A stretch of 64,000 nucleotides of DNA from Thunnus maccoyii (GCF_910596095.1 NC_056554.1:4030001-4094000), one strand, 5' to 3'; counted from the stretch's first letter, positions 39,661 through 51,474 are shown. Made by a program: numbers and translations. Notes: generated by a model from the sequence alone, not told the origin.

Positions 39661-42600
39661 ATGATGGAAAGGATCTTGCTGGGTGTCCTGTATCTCTCAG
39701 GTCAGTGAAATATTTAAAGATATAATATGTAACTTTTGCACATTATAATGTTTAATGTTTAATGTTTAACTTAATATTTTATTGAGTTGTGTAATTACAT
39801 CATCCAAAATGTTTCTAATGTTCAAACCCAGAAATTCACACTTTTAATCAAGGTAAGGGTCCTTTTCATTTGGTCGGCAGTTAATAGCATCATATGACCT
39901 TTGTGCATACATCAGTGTTGTGGTTGTCTGCCAAATGCTGTCATAAACTGACATGTATCCAGATTTAAGCCACATTTTTATTAAACACTTTTTATATCTT
40001 GGTTGTTTTTAACTATATCTTTTAACCAGATGAAGGATTTTAGTCATCAAACGTCTGGATCTTAAGTTATCAGAGAAACAAGCTGAGCAAATGTTAACAG
40101 CCTCTCTGAATGTCTCGTATCCAGAGGGGCTGAAACACTGATTATTAACATGAAACTGCTTTATTCAGTGTTTTACTGGTTTTAATCACTGTGTAGGATA
40201 TTCCTCAGCACAACACTGTCTACCTTAATAAGTGGCCAATGCCATCACTTTATTACTTTCCTTATTGTTTGAATGTGTACATTTGTATCCATAACTATGT
40301 TGGAAATTGACTATAATTTTAACTCAATCTCCAAGTTGTATGTGTGTTAAAATCAGGTAATTAATATCTCAGTAACCACTAGAGATAAACATGTGCTGTT
40401 TGGTAGCATTGTAATCTCCTGAGCATAAGAACATTCGATTTTTAGTCATGGTAGTTGTTTGGTAACAAGGTACAGTTGTTTGAGAGATTGTTTTAAAAAT
40501 AAGACAAATTATCTGACCTCCAGTGGATGCCATGATTGGTCAGACGCTTCTCTGAAGTCCCTTATCTAACTGTACCTATAAAAGACCATCACTGGAATGC
40601 AATAGTTGGATTCTCTTTGTTACTGGTACGAGGTCCCATTCTTTCTCTGAGTTGAAACCAACTTCAGCTGACAAGTCTTCATCTCCACTCCCCATTGTGG
40701 CAACACCTTCTCATCTCTCCTGACGTCACCACACCACTCAGCAGCTACCAGCCCACAGACATGCAAGTAGCACACTTCTGCTCTGCTAACCGGGTGAATT
40801 CAAAAAGCTTCATCTGCTTAGAACTGAATTCTAAATTTGCCACCCCAGTTTACCAGCTGCTTCCAGTGACGGTCACTAGTCAACCCCTTTTCTGACAAAC
40901 TCTGGTTCTGCATTCATTCATTCTTTCATTGTAGTGTCATTGTTTGTTTAGTGAGTGTTGTTTTGTGTCATTGTTAGGTTAGTCTTTAGGTAATAAATGT
41001 TTTGCATATAAGGTCATTGCCTTTGTTTTCTTTAACTTACTTTCAGTCACTTTACGTATCCGATTCCTCTCCTGAGTGCAAGTTAATTCCTTCCCAAAGC
41101 TGATTTATGTGTTAAAGATTCTCTTGACTAATCACCAAGAGAAACTATTTATTAGTCTTATTATGCTGATTCTGAGGTTATAACGCTGAACAAATAATTG
41201 AAGTGGTTCTGTGTAATAATTCTGCTTAACAGTAAATTTCCCCAAACTGAGCTAAAATTTCCCTACAATTGGGTCTGTTTGTTTTGGAGAGGAGGAGACC
41301 TCTGTGGATAATTTGCATAATTTGCAAAGACTGCAATGGTGATTATTTCACAATGAAGACAACAACTCCCATGATCCCACACTACTTCATGATGTCATCA
41401 AACTCTGTCTTTTGTTGTTGTTTTGATTAAGAGACCACTAGCAGCAGAAGTTAAATACTGTGTGTTTAATAATGTCTAACAGTGTTTATTATTTCATTAT
41501 ACTGTAACACTTAAAAATGTTAGAGTCACCTCACATGTTAAAAAGTGGTGTTTTCCTCACAGGCTGGTCCATCTTCTCCACATGTCGTCTCCATCAGTAC
41601 CACTTTGTTGCTGAACCCATGAATTGGACTGAAGCTCAGACCTACTGCAGAGAGACATACACAGACCTGGTCACCATTGAAAACACTGAAGACATGAACC
41701 AACTCATCAACACAGTTTCATCTGCTGGTTACAACAGTCAAGTCTGGATTGGCCTGTACAGAGTCATTGATTGGAAGTGGTCAGATGGGTACAGAGGGAG
41801 TGGAGATGAATATAGGAACTGGAGATCCAATGAACCAGATTTAGGGGCTGATGAACTCTGTGTAGTGAGTAGAGGTAAAGATCAGTTATGGTGGGATGAT
41901 TTCTGCCAAGTTCAAAATGTTTTCATCTGTTATAATGGTAAGCACTAAGCAAAGTATTATTTCTTCTCTAATAATGATTATATTGTAGTTCAGGACTTCA
42001 ACTCAAAGATTCATTTTTTCCCCCAATAATTTAACTGCAGGAACACAGCTGGATCCTCAATTTGTTTTTGTGAATCAACCAATGAACTGGTCCAATGCTC
42101 AGAGGTACTGCAGGGAGAACTTCACAGACCTGGCCACTGTAAGGAACAACACTGAGAACCAGGAGGTCATGAACTTGGTGCCAGGTACATACTGGGCATG
42201 GATCGGCCTGTACAGAGATCCTAACATTAACTGGTCTGATGGCAGTGCCTACTCGTTCACCAATTGGAGTGGTTCAGTTTCAGCATCACTCAAATTGATG
42301 AAAATGATGTGTGGTGTGCAGGAATCAAACCAATGGACATTTATGTCCTGTGGAGAGAGATTTCCATTTGTCTGCTACAGCATCCCTGGTGAGTGGTTTA
42401 CTGTCCTTCAGTGGAAGCCAGAGAATGCTGCATAACTTTAGCATAAATCATGTTTGAATGTACATGAAAAAATGTAAATATCACAGAACTAATAGGACAG
42501 CAAATGAATGATTCATTTCTCCTCTCATTCTGTGTCTCAGTACCAGTAAAGAGGTGGGTAGTTAAGCTGAGGATGAAGGCGCAGGACTCCTCTGTGGATC

Positions 42601-42974
42601 TCAATGACCCTGCTGTGAAAGCAAACATCCTGAAAAAGGCAAGTCTCCAAAATCCAGACTGGGTTAGGGGCTGGTGTGTCTCAAACAAGTCTAGAATACT
42701 TGTTTACATGCTTATTCTGCTTGATGTGTTTTGCCACTAGGAAGTTTGATAATATCTAAAAACCAGTGGGGTTTTTTACACACAACAACAACACAATAGG
42801 GGGGATGAATGTTTCAAAATGGCTTCCATTTGTGTTTCCCAGTTCCAGGACAGACTGAAGGAGCAAGGAGTGAGTGGAGTCACCCTGAAGTGGAGAGAAC
42901 AGCCTGATGGGAAAGTCTTCCACAAGGAGGGAAAAGAAGAGAAGAAGAAAAATAGAAAGAACACTGAGCTCTGA
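39661..42974 (+). CDS. Secreted protein with two C-type lectin domains, lectin 3 (five exons, 330 aa)
   Basis: Exons 39661-39700, 41563-41937, 42041-42388, 42541-42638 and 42843-42974 join in phases 1, 1, 1, 0. Signal peptide 1-20, CTLD1 about 21-138, CTLD2 about 140-253, C-terminal module 255-330. CTLD1 is the only one of the three with acidic residues at both calcium-site positions (EPD, then WWDD near its end, close to the EPN/WND pattern) and it keeps all core cysteines, so it is the best candidate for calcium-dependent ligand binding. CTLD2 lacks such motifs, as in the other copies. No transmembrane segment. Intron 4 starts with GC. Probably an immune-type soluble lectin; the ligand is unknown. 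Confidence 0.87.
40340..41060 (+). other. Promoter- and LTR-like segment in lectin 3 intron 1
   Basis: Copy of 10240-10960: TATAAAA at 40577-40583 and AATAAA at 40992-40997. Confidence 0.3.
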
Positions 42975-43151
42975 AATGAAAACCCAGCTTTACTTATCTG
43001 TAATCCATGTTGAATGTTGATTCTCTATCTGCTAACAATACACTATCATCAGCTTAACTGTAACCTTGACTACGTCCTGTATAGAAGAGTTTTATCCTTC
43101 CTCATCAATATTACTGTGTGAAGTGTTTCAATCAAAGTCAATTTTCTTCCA

Positions 43152-43157
43152 AATAAA
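43152..43157 (+). terminator. Polyadenylation signal of lectin 3
   Basis: AATAAA about 180 bases after the stop; context conserved in lectins 1 and 2. Confidence 0.7.
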
Positions 43158-43762
43158 ACATATGAGATAAGTCTTTGGCTTCAAGTTTACAGTGTGTGAA
43201 CCAACCTGATAAAAGCAACAGACACACAGTTATGGCAGTGATTTATTGCAGAATAATAAAGTAATCTAGGTGATAATGGGAGCACTGGTAGTCTGCAAAG
43301 GCCTTCCATCCAAACTTTTGAAATCTGTAGACTTCTGTTGCTGCACTCAAACAAAAACACTTTAGCAAAAGGCAAGAGTACTAAGAAAAGACACAACTGA
43401 CAAATGTATGAAAAAGTGTGAGTATCTTATATAGATAATATGATATAGGCTGATAATATAGGCTGACACAGCAAAATCTATCCACTTCACATTCCCTCCA
43501 TGACAGCCAGTGGAGGAAGAAGTTTTTACATCCTTTACTTCAAAGCAGCAATACTACAATATAACATAAGTATGATGAGTAAAACGTAGTAGAAGTATAA
43601 CAAGTGAAAATAGTGGTTGTGCAGTGACGTTAATATGACATTATTAGATTATTAATACTGATGCATCAGTGTGTGAACAACATTTTATTGTTGTAGCTGG
43701 TTAAGGTGGAGCTAGTTTGAACTACTTTATATACAGCAAACTTAACTGTAGGTAGTTAAGTC
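43158..43762. other. 3' flank of lectin 3
   Basis: No gene seen; includes the 265-base segment shared with unit 2 (43226-43479). Confidence 0.5.
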
Positions 43763-44088
43763 CAGTGGTTCCCAACCTAGGGGTTGGGCCCCTCCAAAGG
43801 GTCCCAAGATAAATCTGAGGGGTCATGAGATGATTGATGGGAGAGGAAAGAGGTTAAAAGAAAAATGAAACACTGGTTTAATCTTTAATGTGTTGTATTT
43901 CATATCATGAGTGTTTTTATGTTAAATAAAATATTCTGTAAAGTAACTAGTGACTATAGGTGTTAAATAAATGTATAATATTTCCTCAAATATTGTGAAG
44001 TACAAGTTGCTAAAAATGGAAATATTCAAGTAAAGTACAAGTACCTCAAAATTGTACTGAAGTACAGTATTTGAGTAAATGTAGTTAG
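43763..44088. repeat. MITE-like dispersed repeat (hAT-type start), unit 3
   Basis: Copy of 14339-14660. Confidence 0.45.
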
Positions 44089-44888
44089 TTTGTTGTCAGA
44101 TGATGACAGGAACATGTCATGTGACTGAGCACCTCTGTTATTTTACACACCATTGGACAAACTATGTGCTCCTACAAACATGGTTGTGAACGTCACACCA
44201 AACCTCTGTAAATATGTCAGGTCTAAATAATTACACACAACTAAAGAATATACAGATACATAGTGGGATTATAGTGAATTATCAATGACTGCATGAGCAC
44301 ATACTGTGTTTCATATTGCATACATGCTGAGCTCTCCACGCATCTGTGTGTGGGAATTAAAATGTAACACTGCACTCTTGTGTTTGCATGTGTGTATTGT
44401 TGGCTACAAAGTGAGAGTCTAGTAAATGTGGGAACAAAGTGAGAGACAGACATGTAAAACAAGAGGGGAGGATGTGATTTGTTGTTGTAGTTTTACTGAA
44501 CTACAGCTGATTGCATGTTACCCTTTAGAAATAATCTTACTACCATAGGATCATTAAAATGGTTTGCTTGAGAAAACATCAGAAATATCTTCATTTTAGA
44601 GGAGTCATTGAACCTCTCCTGTATTTCTCTCTTTGTTGGTAATGATTTACTGAGTCCTATTGCATTTCTACATGAGATGCTTGAGAGAATTTGAGGAAGA
44701 CAGATAACAGAGAGAGAAAATAAAACATGTATTGAGTTCAGTAAAGTGACTTATTTGGATGTAGTTTGGTTAAACTAAGAACCTGGAGTTTTGTATTGAT
44801 ATGCAGCCTTGAAACATTTAGATGGGAGCTGTGTTTAGTGGCCTTTTGTTTGACACAAATGATAATGATGTAATAATAAACAACTCAC
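44089..44888. other. Unit 3 tail, no gene seen
   Basis: Counterpart of 14661-15464. Confidence 0.4.
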
Positions 44889-45011
44889 CTTTACCTGGTT
44901 TCTTGGAGAGTGGATGACACCCTTCGGTGATGAAACCTTCCGTGACCATGAACCTGGGAAGAATCATCACCCATTTACCGTGTGTGAGCCCGGCTATGTG
45001 CTCCTGTGTGT
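44889..45011 (-). other. Exon-like segment, minus strand, open in unit 3
   Basis: 123 bases between CCAG and GTGAGT, with an open frame that has cysteine at the codon that is a stop in unit 1. A second GTGAGT donor at 45066-45061 could end a preceding exon in a compatible phase (1). No family recognised; see 15465-15587. Confidence 0.3.
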
Positions 45012-45653
45012 CTGGCACAGTTAGAGTGTAAGGTTGATAACAGAGATGGGGGGAGAAATTACTCACCTTGTGCAACATTTCTGGAGAAGAAACTCAGGCA
45101 CAGTGCAGATGAGTAGAGGAGAGAACACCTGCTGCCAAGCAGGCTGCCTGCGTGACGTTATGTCATAGAAAGATGTAAGATGAGAGGCCAGAGAAGAACG
45201 AGCAACAGACATTGTTTTTCCCTTTATTCATCTCACCTGAGTTGGGGAGACAGAAGCAACCCCCTCCTCAGTGTGGTGCCTCTAACTCCTGGAACACACA
45301 GCCTACCTTTACCTGAACAGTGTGTGTGCATCACTGAACTGCTGCGTCTCACACACCTGCAGTGTCCACACAGACAGTGTTGCTGCTGCAGTGCTGCTAC
45401 TGCCAGTCCTATATTTCTACATAGAGTTTGACTTTGATAATGGACGTTAATAACAGAATGTTTCATATCATTTCATTTATTTTTAGTTTAGACAGTCAAA
45501 GGTTAAGAATCGTGTGCTCATTTGTGAAAAAGAAATAAATGTGAAAGCTTTGTTTCTGACGGGCATGGTGGGGTCAAGTTGGGGCTACTTCTGTGTCAGA
45601 CACATACACTCCTCATGATGGGTGAGGGAGGGACGGGGTGCGTCCTCTGACAG
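45012..45653. other. Unit 3 tail, counterpart of 15588-16229
   Basis: No supported gene. Confidence 0.35.
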
Positions 45654-46241
45654 TCAGCTTCCTCCCCAGGGCCTGGAGGCAGCTAAGGAAGGGGAAACCA
45701 CAGCCCCTTGATGCCCCAGCCAGTTGATGGTGGAGTGATGCTGCTTCCACTTGCAGATAATGGCCCCAGTGGTGCTTATGGGAACATTTAAGAGTTGAGG
45801 AATCAGTCGCTAACCTGTACCCTTCCTATGATGCTCAACAGTCTTGTTGCAAAGGTTTTGGGAGAGCTCTTTGCCTCTAATCATCATGAGATGCTTCTTC
45901 ATGATAGCTTGGTAACAAATAATGTGTTCACAGATGTCTAACCCTTTTTAAAAGAGTGGAAGTGCTAATAGTCACATGAACTAACCAGCTGATTCTAAAT
46001 AGCACAGGTAAGAGGACTAATTAGTGGTTCAGTGTTTGTCCATACAGCGTGTTCAAGACTTTAGGTCATTCAAATTTAATGCACATGACTTTTTTATTGA
46101 TTGGAATGTTATGATTTCTTTAGCTGTTTTGCCTTATTGGGTTAATATCAATGTCTGATCTTAATTTCATATGAATATCTGCCCTGGAAATATGTTTCCT
46201 GAAAAAAATGTTGACGTGTTGAATACTTATTTCCCCCACTG
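45654..46241 (-). mobile_element. Tc1-like transposon fragment, transposase N-terminus, unit 3
   Basis: Same fragment as in units 1 and 2, ending CCCCCACTG-TA at 46233-46243. The duplicated sequence ends about 30 bases further right. Confidence 0.65.
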
Positions 46242-46270
46242 TACATTTCTGTTTTTCGTATTAATTATTA

Positions 46271-46680
46271 TACACATACAATTAATACTTTATCTCCATG
46301 ATAGAAAGAAGAAGACGTCAGATGACGTGAGTCAGATACAGCTTCTCTCTCTGTCTCTTTGGTCACTAATTTCATCTCTGATGGTTAAATGTCTCTGTGG
46401 CTGTTGTGTGAATTTATCTCCTTAACAAGAATGCAGCAGAGATCATATAATGTGCTGTAGGTAGTTTGCTTGTTGAAGTTACAGTGAGATGTCTGGACTC
46501 ACTCATTCATTTGGAATTGATCAGTTTTTAATTGAGTGGTTGTTCAGTCACCTGTTAATGATGTGTGATTAGTGAATGAGTGTGCAGGAGGTCTGGCTGC
46601 CTGCTTCTGACAGTTTCTTTAGTTTGTTTTTAAGCTGAGTCGTATATTGAATAATAAGCTTAAAGTAACTAGAATAACAA
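46271..46680. other. Unique sequence right of the array, no gene seen
   Basis: Not shared with the tails of units 1 and 2. No coding signal. Confidence 0.4.
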
Positions 46681-46688
46681 GTGTTAAC

Positions 46689-47220
46689 TAGTGGTGTAAC
46701 AGATTGTAGTTGATCCGTACGGATCGCCCCCAGCGGTTCAGCAGGCATATGAACTGTGGATTAATTGCAAAATTTATGTCTCATTTAAGACAAAGTAAAC
46801 AAATTGCTGTAAGTACAAGTCATGGACAGACAGCGTGTCGCTAACAGAGATTTTGAAGAGCGACATTCAAACCAGCATATAACGGGTCCGAAGTGATATT
46901 TGAGTTATGTTTACCTGCTGTTTAATGTGCTGCAGCTGAGCAGCTGATTAGCATCTAGCTGCTAACTGACGTTAGCAGTGAATGTTTGTTTGGTGGCTCG
47001 TTCAATAAGCTGCAGGACAAGACGTGTGTTCATGTTTCTAAGTTATCATCAAGTTTTTTGCTGTAAGTGTGTTACAGAATAAATGGAAAACAACGTTTTA
47101 TTTGTCTCCCCCTTTTTTCTTTTTTCTTTTTTTTTTTGCTGATCCTAATAATGATCTGATCCGTGACTCAAATCCGTGATACGATCCGAACCGTGAATTT
47201 TGTGACCCGTTGCACTCCTA
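46689..47220. mobile_element. Non-autonomous hAT-type element (532 bp)
   Basis: Imperfect inverted ends TAGTGGTGTAAC and TAGGAGTGCAAC (right end read on the minus strand), flanked by perfect 8-bp duplications GTGTTAAC at 46681-46688 and 47221-47228. An 8-bp duplication with TAG-type ends fits the hAT superfamily. Subterminal GATCCG motifs are repeated. No transposase ORF. Confidence 0.85.
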
Positions 47221-47228
47221 GTGTTAAC

Positions 47229-48013
47229 ATGTCAGCTTTGTAGACTATACTTTATATGTGGTCCACATAGATAAGAGTGTGTAAGTCATGTATTTGATAC
47301 ATGCATTCATACTTTCTGATGTGAACCTACAATTTTAGATCTGTGAATGTTTTTAGTGTTCAATCTTTTTAGTGCTCAGCATTGATCTGAACCTGTATCA
47401 CATTATAAGCTTTGTGGTACTTTATATATTTCCGTATACTAAGAAAATACACAGGAAACACATGTAAATCATGTGATATGTTGTCTGATTCTGATGAAAA
47501 CATGAATCTGTTGTCACAATAGAACAATACTATAAATTTGAATTTCACTTTGTTTGTAAAATGACACATTCAGAACCACTCCAGGTCTAAAATGACACTT
47601 CTCTGTTTAGAAACAATATGTATAAATGTATTTAAAGAGGCATCCTTTTCACCACTCAGGGCTTTTTGTTTTTAAAAACAAGTTGATTTATTGGCATATA
47701 AAATTGCATATAAAAGTTCTGCAAAACCCAGATTACATTCAGTGACATTTAAACAGTGTTGGTGAGATTTATTAATCCAACCTGTTACAGACTCTACCTT
47801 TGTTTGAGCAGTGTGAGACACAGCCTGAAACCTGGATGATGTTTTGCAAAGAAACATTGTCATTAACAACAGTTTTTGCATAAAGATACCAACCAATACC
47901 AAAACCGACCAATCAGATGTCTCAGGAGCAGAGAAGGAAAGCAGGCCGGGAATTTCCCTGGATTTTTAATTTTATAGGTAGAGTTTCCTTTTTACAGTTC
48001 ACACAGTAGCATC
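47229..48013. other. Upstream flank of relic lectin 4
   Basis: No gene seen. Similarity to the promoters of lectins 1-3 starts only at about 47977 (GGTAGAGTTTCCTTTT). Confidence 0.4.
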
Positions 48014-48204
48014 ATGATGGAAAGGATCTTGCTGGGTGTCCTGTATCTCTCAGGTCAGTGAAACCTCAGATATTTTACTGTGCTTGTTCTTGTATATTAT
48101 AACACTTAAAAGGAAATGTTTGAGCTACCTTACATGCTCATACGGTCATACGTTTTTTCCATACAGTTCATTGTTTATTAAGTAGCGTTGTGATAGTGGG
48201 AAAC

Positions 48205-49102
48205 ATGGCATCAGGAAGTCAAATTGTTATTCTAAGCAAAGAGGGGCTTTCTCAATGTCAAATCATGGCTAGACTAAATGTTTCTAAGGGGGCAGAGCAT
48301 GGAACTCTAAAACACTTTGCTGAAACTGGATCAGTTATATTCAAAACATGATCAGGCAGAACAAAAGTGAGCACACCATCAGAAGTTCAATACTTTAAGC
48401 TTAGTTCTCTGAGAGATAGAAAAGTAATTTCATCACAGATAAAGAATTTTCTAAATAAAGAACACAAGACTCCAGTCCAAAAGTTCTGTCAAAAGAGGGA
48501 CTCAGAGGATGTGTAGCAGTTTCTAAACCACTTTTCAGGGGGGAAACAACGCTTGGAGTAAGCTAAGAAATACCAGTATTTCACAGTAAATGACTGGAAA
48601 AAAGTCCTTTTTACTGATGAGTCCAAGTTTGAAATTGATGGCAGTAACAGAAGAGTGTATGTAAGGAGAGGAACAGTAGAGAGAATGATACCGCACTGTA
48701 TCAAACCATCAGTGAAACATGGTGGTGGGAATATTCAAATCTGTGGGTGTTTTGCCTACTCTGGAGTTGGACACTTGCACCGAATTGACTCCACCCTGAC
48801 AAAGGAGAAGTACCACTCCATTCTTCAGAGACATGCTGTACCCTCTGGTTTGCATCTTTGTGGAGAAGGAAGCTTTGCAAGAACTACTTAAAGACCAAAG
48901 AAGACCAAGGAGTCCTGACTGTCATGGACTTTCCTCCACAGTCACCTGACCTCAACCCCATTTCAACGATTTCAACAAAGAAGATTTAACTTTTCACTCA
49001 AATTGTTAAGCTGATATTATCATTTGAAAAAATAGTATTTAAGTCTAAACAAAAGTAAAATAGAAGTATCTTAGTGGTCTCAGACTTTTGGGCCCCACTG
49101 TA
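48205..49102 (+). mobile_element. Tc1-like transposon copy, near full-length but inactivated transposase
   Basis: A transposase reading frame starts at 48205 (MASGSQIVILSKEGLSQC) and is readable, with several stops, through WKKVLFTDESKF (first catalytic Asp), HGGGNI and the shared SILQRHAVPSGLHLCGEG segment. Then a 32-base deletion removes the QQDNDPKHTS site. The right inverted-repeat end GGTCTCAGACTTTTGGGCCCCACTGTA is at 49076-49102. A matching left end was not found. It is the fullest relative of the three unit Tc1 fragments. Confidence 0.8.
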
Positions 49103-49189
49103 GATATGTGCGTTAATGTGTTGTGTTCAGATGTATGTGAATTTCATATTTATATATATATATATAGGCTATATATAGATATATAGCCG

Positions 49190-49860
49190 GGGAAGGGGTT
49201 TTGTTAAACTGGTGAATGATGACACCACCTAGGAGAGAGCCTAGGTCTCTAAATGTTCGTGTTAACAGGGGTGAGCAGTAGGAATTACCCAAGAGACAGT
49301 CAGACTCAATTTGAATAATTTATTCATAAATTACACAATTTAAAAAAAACGCACAATGCAAAAATAATTAAACCTAATACTCTGAAACCAAGGCTTTATA
49401 TAAAATGATACAAAAAAATAAAAAGATAAAAGTCCAATGAAATAAAGGGGAAAAGGAATTTTACAATTTTTACAATCCGATCCTTTTCCAGTCCGTCGCT
49501 GCGTCCAACTGTCCAGTCGCTCCGCCGACCAGCCGCCCTCTCCAGTCCGCTCTCAGCTCCGTAGCCAGCTCGTCCCTTCCGCTGTTGCTGCCCTGGAAGT
49601 AAAAAGAGGAAATCCGCCAGAGGGGAGCCAACGCCTGTACTTTCTCCGGTCCTTGCCCACCCTGTTTCACTAGGCTATACTTACACTTTGTCTGGACAGC
49701 TCGCCCAGCTGTCCAGACTGCGTATAGTTCGCCTGGGTGGGTATGACTCGTTTTCTCGGCCCCTGGGACTGCCCGACGACTCTGTGGCTCTGCGTTCCGC
49801 TCAGTCTTCCTCTCCTCCTCCGGCAGCAATGATGACCCTTTTCTGTGCTCTCTCACATAT
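49190..49860 (-). mobile_element. Possible solo LTR or similar element inserted in a TATAGA repeat
   Basis: A GC-rich block flanked on both sides by TATATAGATA-type simple repeat. Read on the minus strand it starts TGTGAGAGAGC, then has a GC-rich part, TTTATATAAAG (about 49397) and AATAAATT (about 49320), like an LTR's U3 and R. The end near CCCCGG is not a canonical CA. A 128-codon minus ORF (49470-49856) has no recognised domain. Confidence 0.4.
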
Positions 49861-50359
49861 CTATATATCTATATATATCTACATCTGCTCACTTTCCTGT
49901 ATAGACATCACTTTTTTAAGTACCTGTACTCTTTTTTATCTGTTCATTTTTTTTAAAAAAATCTTTCTGTGCTTTTATTGCTGATTGTATCATTTCTCAT
50001 ATCTGGTGGTAAGCAAGGAGGGTATACAGTGTTTTATCAAACATTTTACTGTCATTAGCCTCTGTCACTGTCCTTACACTCACAGCCCAGCAGCATCTCT
50101 TCTTCTCCGCTGTGTGAATTATAGCACTATAGCACTCTTAGGGCAGAATATTTTACAGTAAAACTCAAAACAGATTTACAAAATAATAATAATGCAATCA
50201 ATAATATTTAAAAGAAAAAGCAAAGAATTCAAAGACACAAAGCAGATAAAACATTTTTAATTGCTAATAAGTATCAGCAGCAGAGTAATTAAGGGGAATA
50301 ATTTCAAATAAGAAGTGACAGGTAGGTTACAGGATAATTGTAATAAAATTCATCATCTT

Positions 50360-50363
<4 letters not shown>
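49861..50363. other. AT-rich, no gene seen
   Basis: Starts with TATAGATATC simple repeat; no coding signal. Confidence 0.4.

Positions 50364-50430
<67 letters not shown>
50364..50430. repeat. (GA)n followed by a 30-base G tract
   Basis: About 37 bases of GA repeat run directly into 30 consecutive G residues. The homopolymer length is likely to be inexact in any assembly. Confidence 0.9.
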
Positions 50431-50431
<1 letters not shown>

Positions 50432-51024
50432 TGATCACTTTCATGTCATTTACAGTTACTTTTTTATTGAAAAAAGTTTTGTTGTTCCCTCCTGGAATAG
50501 AGAATGATTGATGACGATGACGATTAAAGATGGTGAATAAAATTGAATAAACATAATTATTTATTAATACTAACTTTTATTCTTTTAGGCTTGCGGTACT
50601 TTCAGACAGATATTGTTTCCAATATAAAGTGTTATCTTTAAAAAGATATAAAGATAACACAGTTATTTATCACTACTGCCACAGTTGGCAATGGTTGAAT
50701 TTCCACCACGGCTCACCATGTGACAATAGACACAACTCAATAATCAGTTTGATTATCAAGTCTTGGCTAATAAACACTGTTTATGATATCATTTGAATAA
50801 ACTTGCCATGTTAATCATGTGATGTCGCTAATTGTTCCCCCTGCTGCTACTACCTGCTGTACTTGGCTATACATGATGTGGCAGAACCACATATCAATTG
50901 TTAACATGCCCAATAATTGATTAAGGAAAATGTTTGAAATTTGCATTGCAAATGAAAACTTGGCAAAAGCTATTATACTTATACTATATAGAGCAATATC
51001 AGTGTTTAATAATACTTTTTGTTT
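50431..51024. other. AT-rich, no gene seen
   Basis: Includes a short hairpin-like repeat TATCTTTAAAAAGATA near 50632-50647. No coding signal. Confidence 0.4.
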
Positions 51025-51240
51025 AAAGGAACAGTGTAAAGCTTATTTGATTTCTTATATCAGTCAGATGAGAAGATTGATACCACTTTCTTGTTTGTAT
51101 GTTGAATATAATCTGGGGACTGTTAGCTTAGCTTAGCACAAAGACTGGAAACAGGGGGAAACAGCTAGCCTCATTCAAAAATCAGCCTACTAGCACCTCT
51201 AAAACACACAAATAAACATTTTATCTGTTTGTTTAAATCT
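51025..51240. repeat. Dispersed teleost repeat (GTTAGCTTAGCTTAGC type)
   Basis: Contains TTTAAAGGAACAGTGTAAAG and GTTAGCTTAGCTTAGC followed by GACTGGAAACAGGGGGAAAC, a combination I know as very common in perciform genomes. Ends not defined; no coding role. Confidence 0.6.
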
Positions 51241-51468
51241 TGCACAAGATTTTTTTCTTAGCTTAGAGGAAGTTCAGAGGAGACAACCAACAATGAATGT
51301 TTCAAATGATTTAATGTATTTATATGAGGTTTATATGATATTGTGAGTAATACAAAGCATTTAAAACACATTACAAAAATTAGCCAATTCAGGCTCAAAA
51401 TGAGGTTTGCACATTAATACCAAAATCATTACCATATTGTAAATGAAATGTCATTTCACATTATGTGA

Positions 51469-51474
51469 TTTATT
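51469..51474 (-). terminator. Polyadenylation signal of the chemokine-like gene
   Basis: AATAAA on the minus strand, 58 bases after the stop at 51534-51532. Confidence 0.6.

Larger units (their letters stand above)
34835..46270. repeat. Tandem segmental duplication, unit 3 (right end missing)
   Basis: About 11.4 kb. Same order as units 1 and 2 up to just past the Tc1 N-terminal fragment; similarity stops at about 46270-46280, so the 4-kb tail found in units 1 and 2 is absent. Confidence 0.85.

Noticed and set aside
49470-49856. 128-codon minus ORF
   Set aside because: Falls in a GC-rich element with LTR-like features; no domain recognised.
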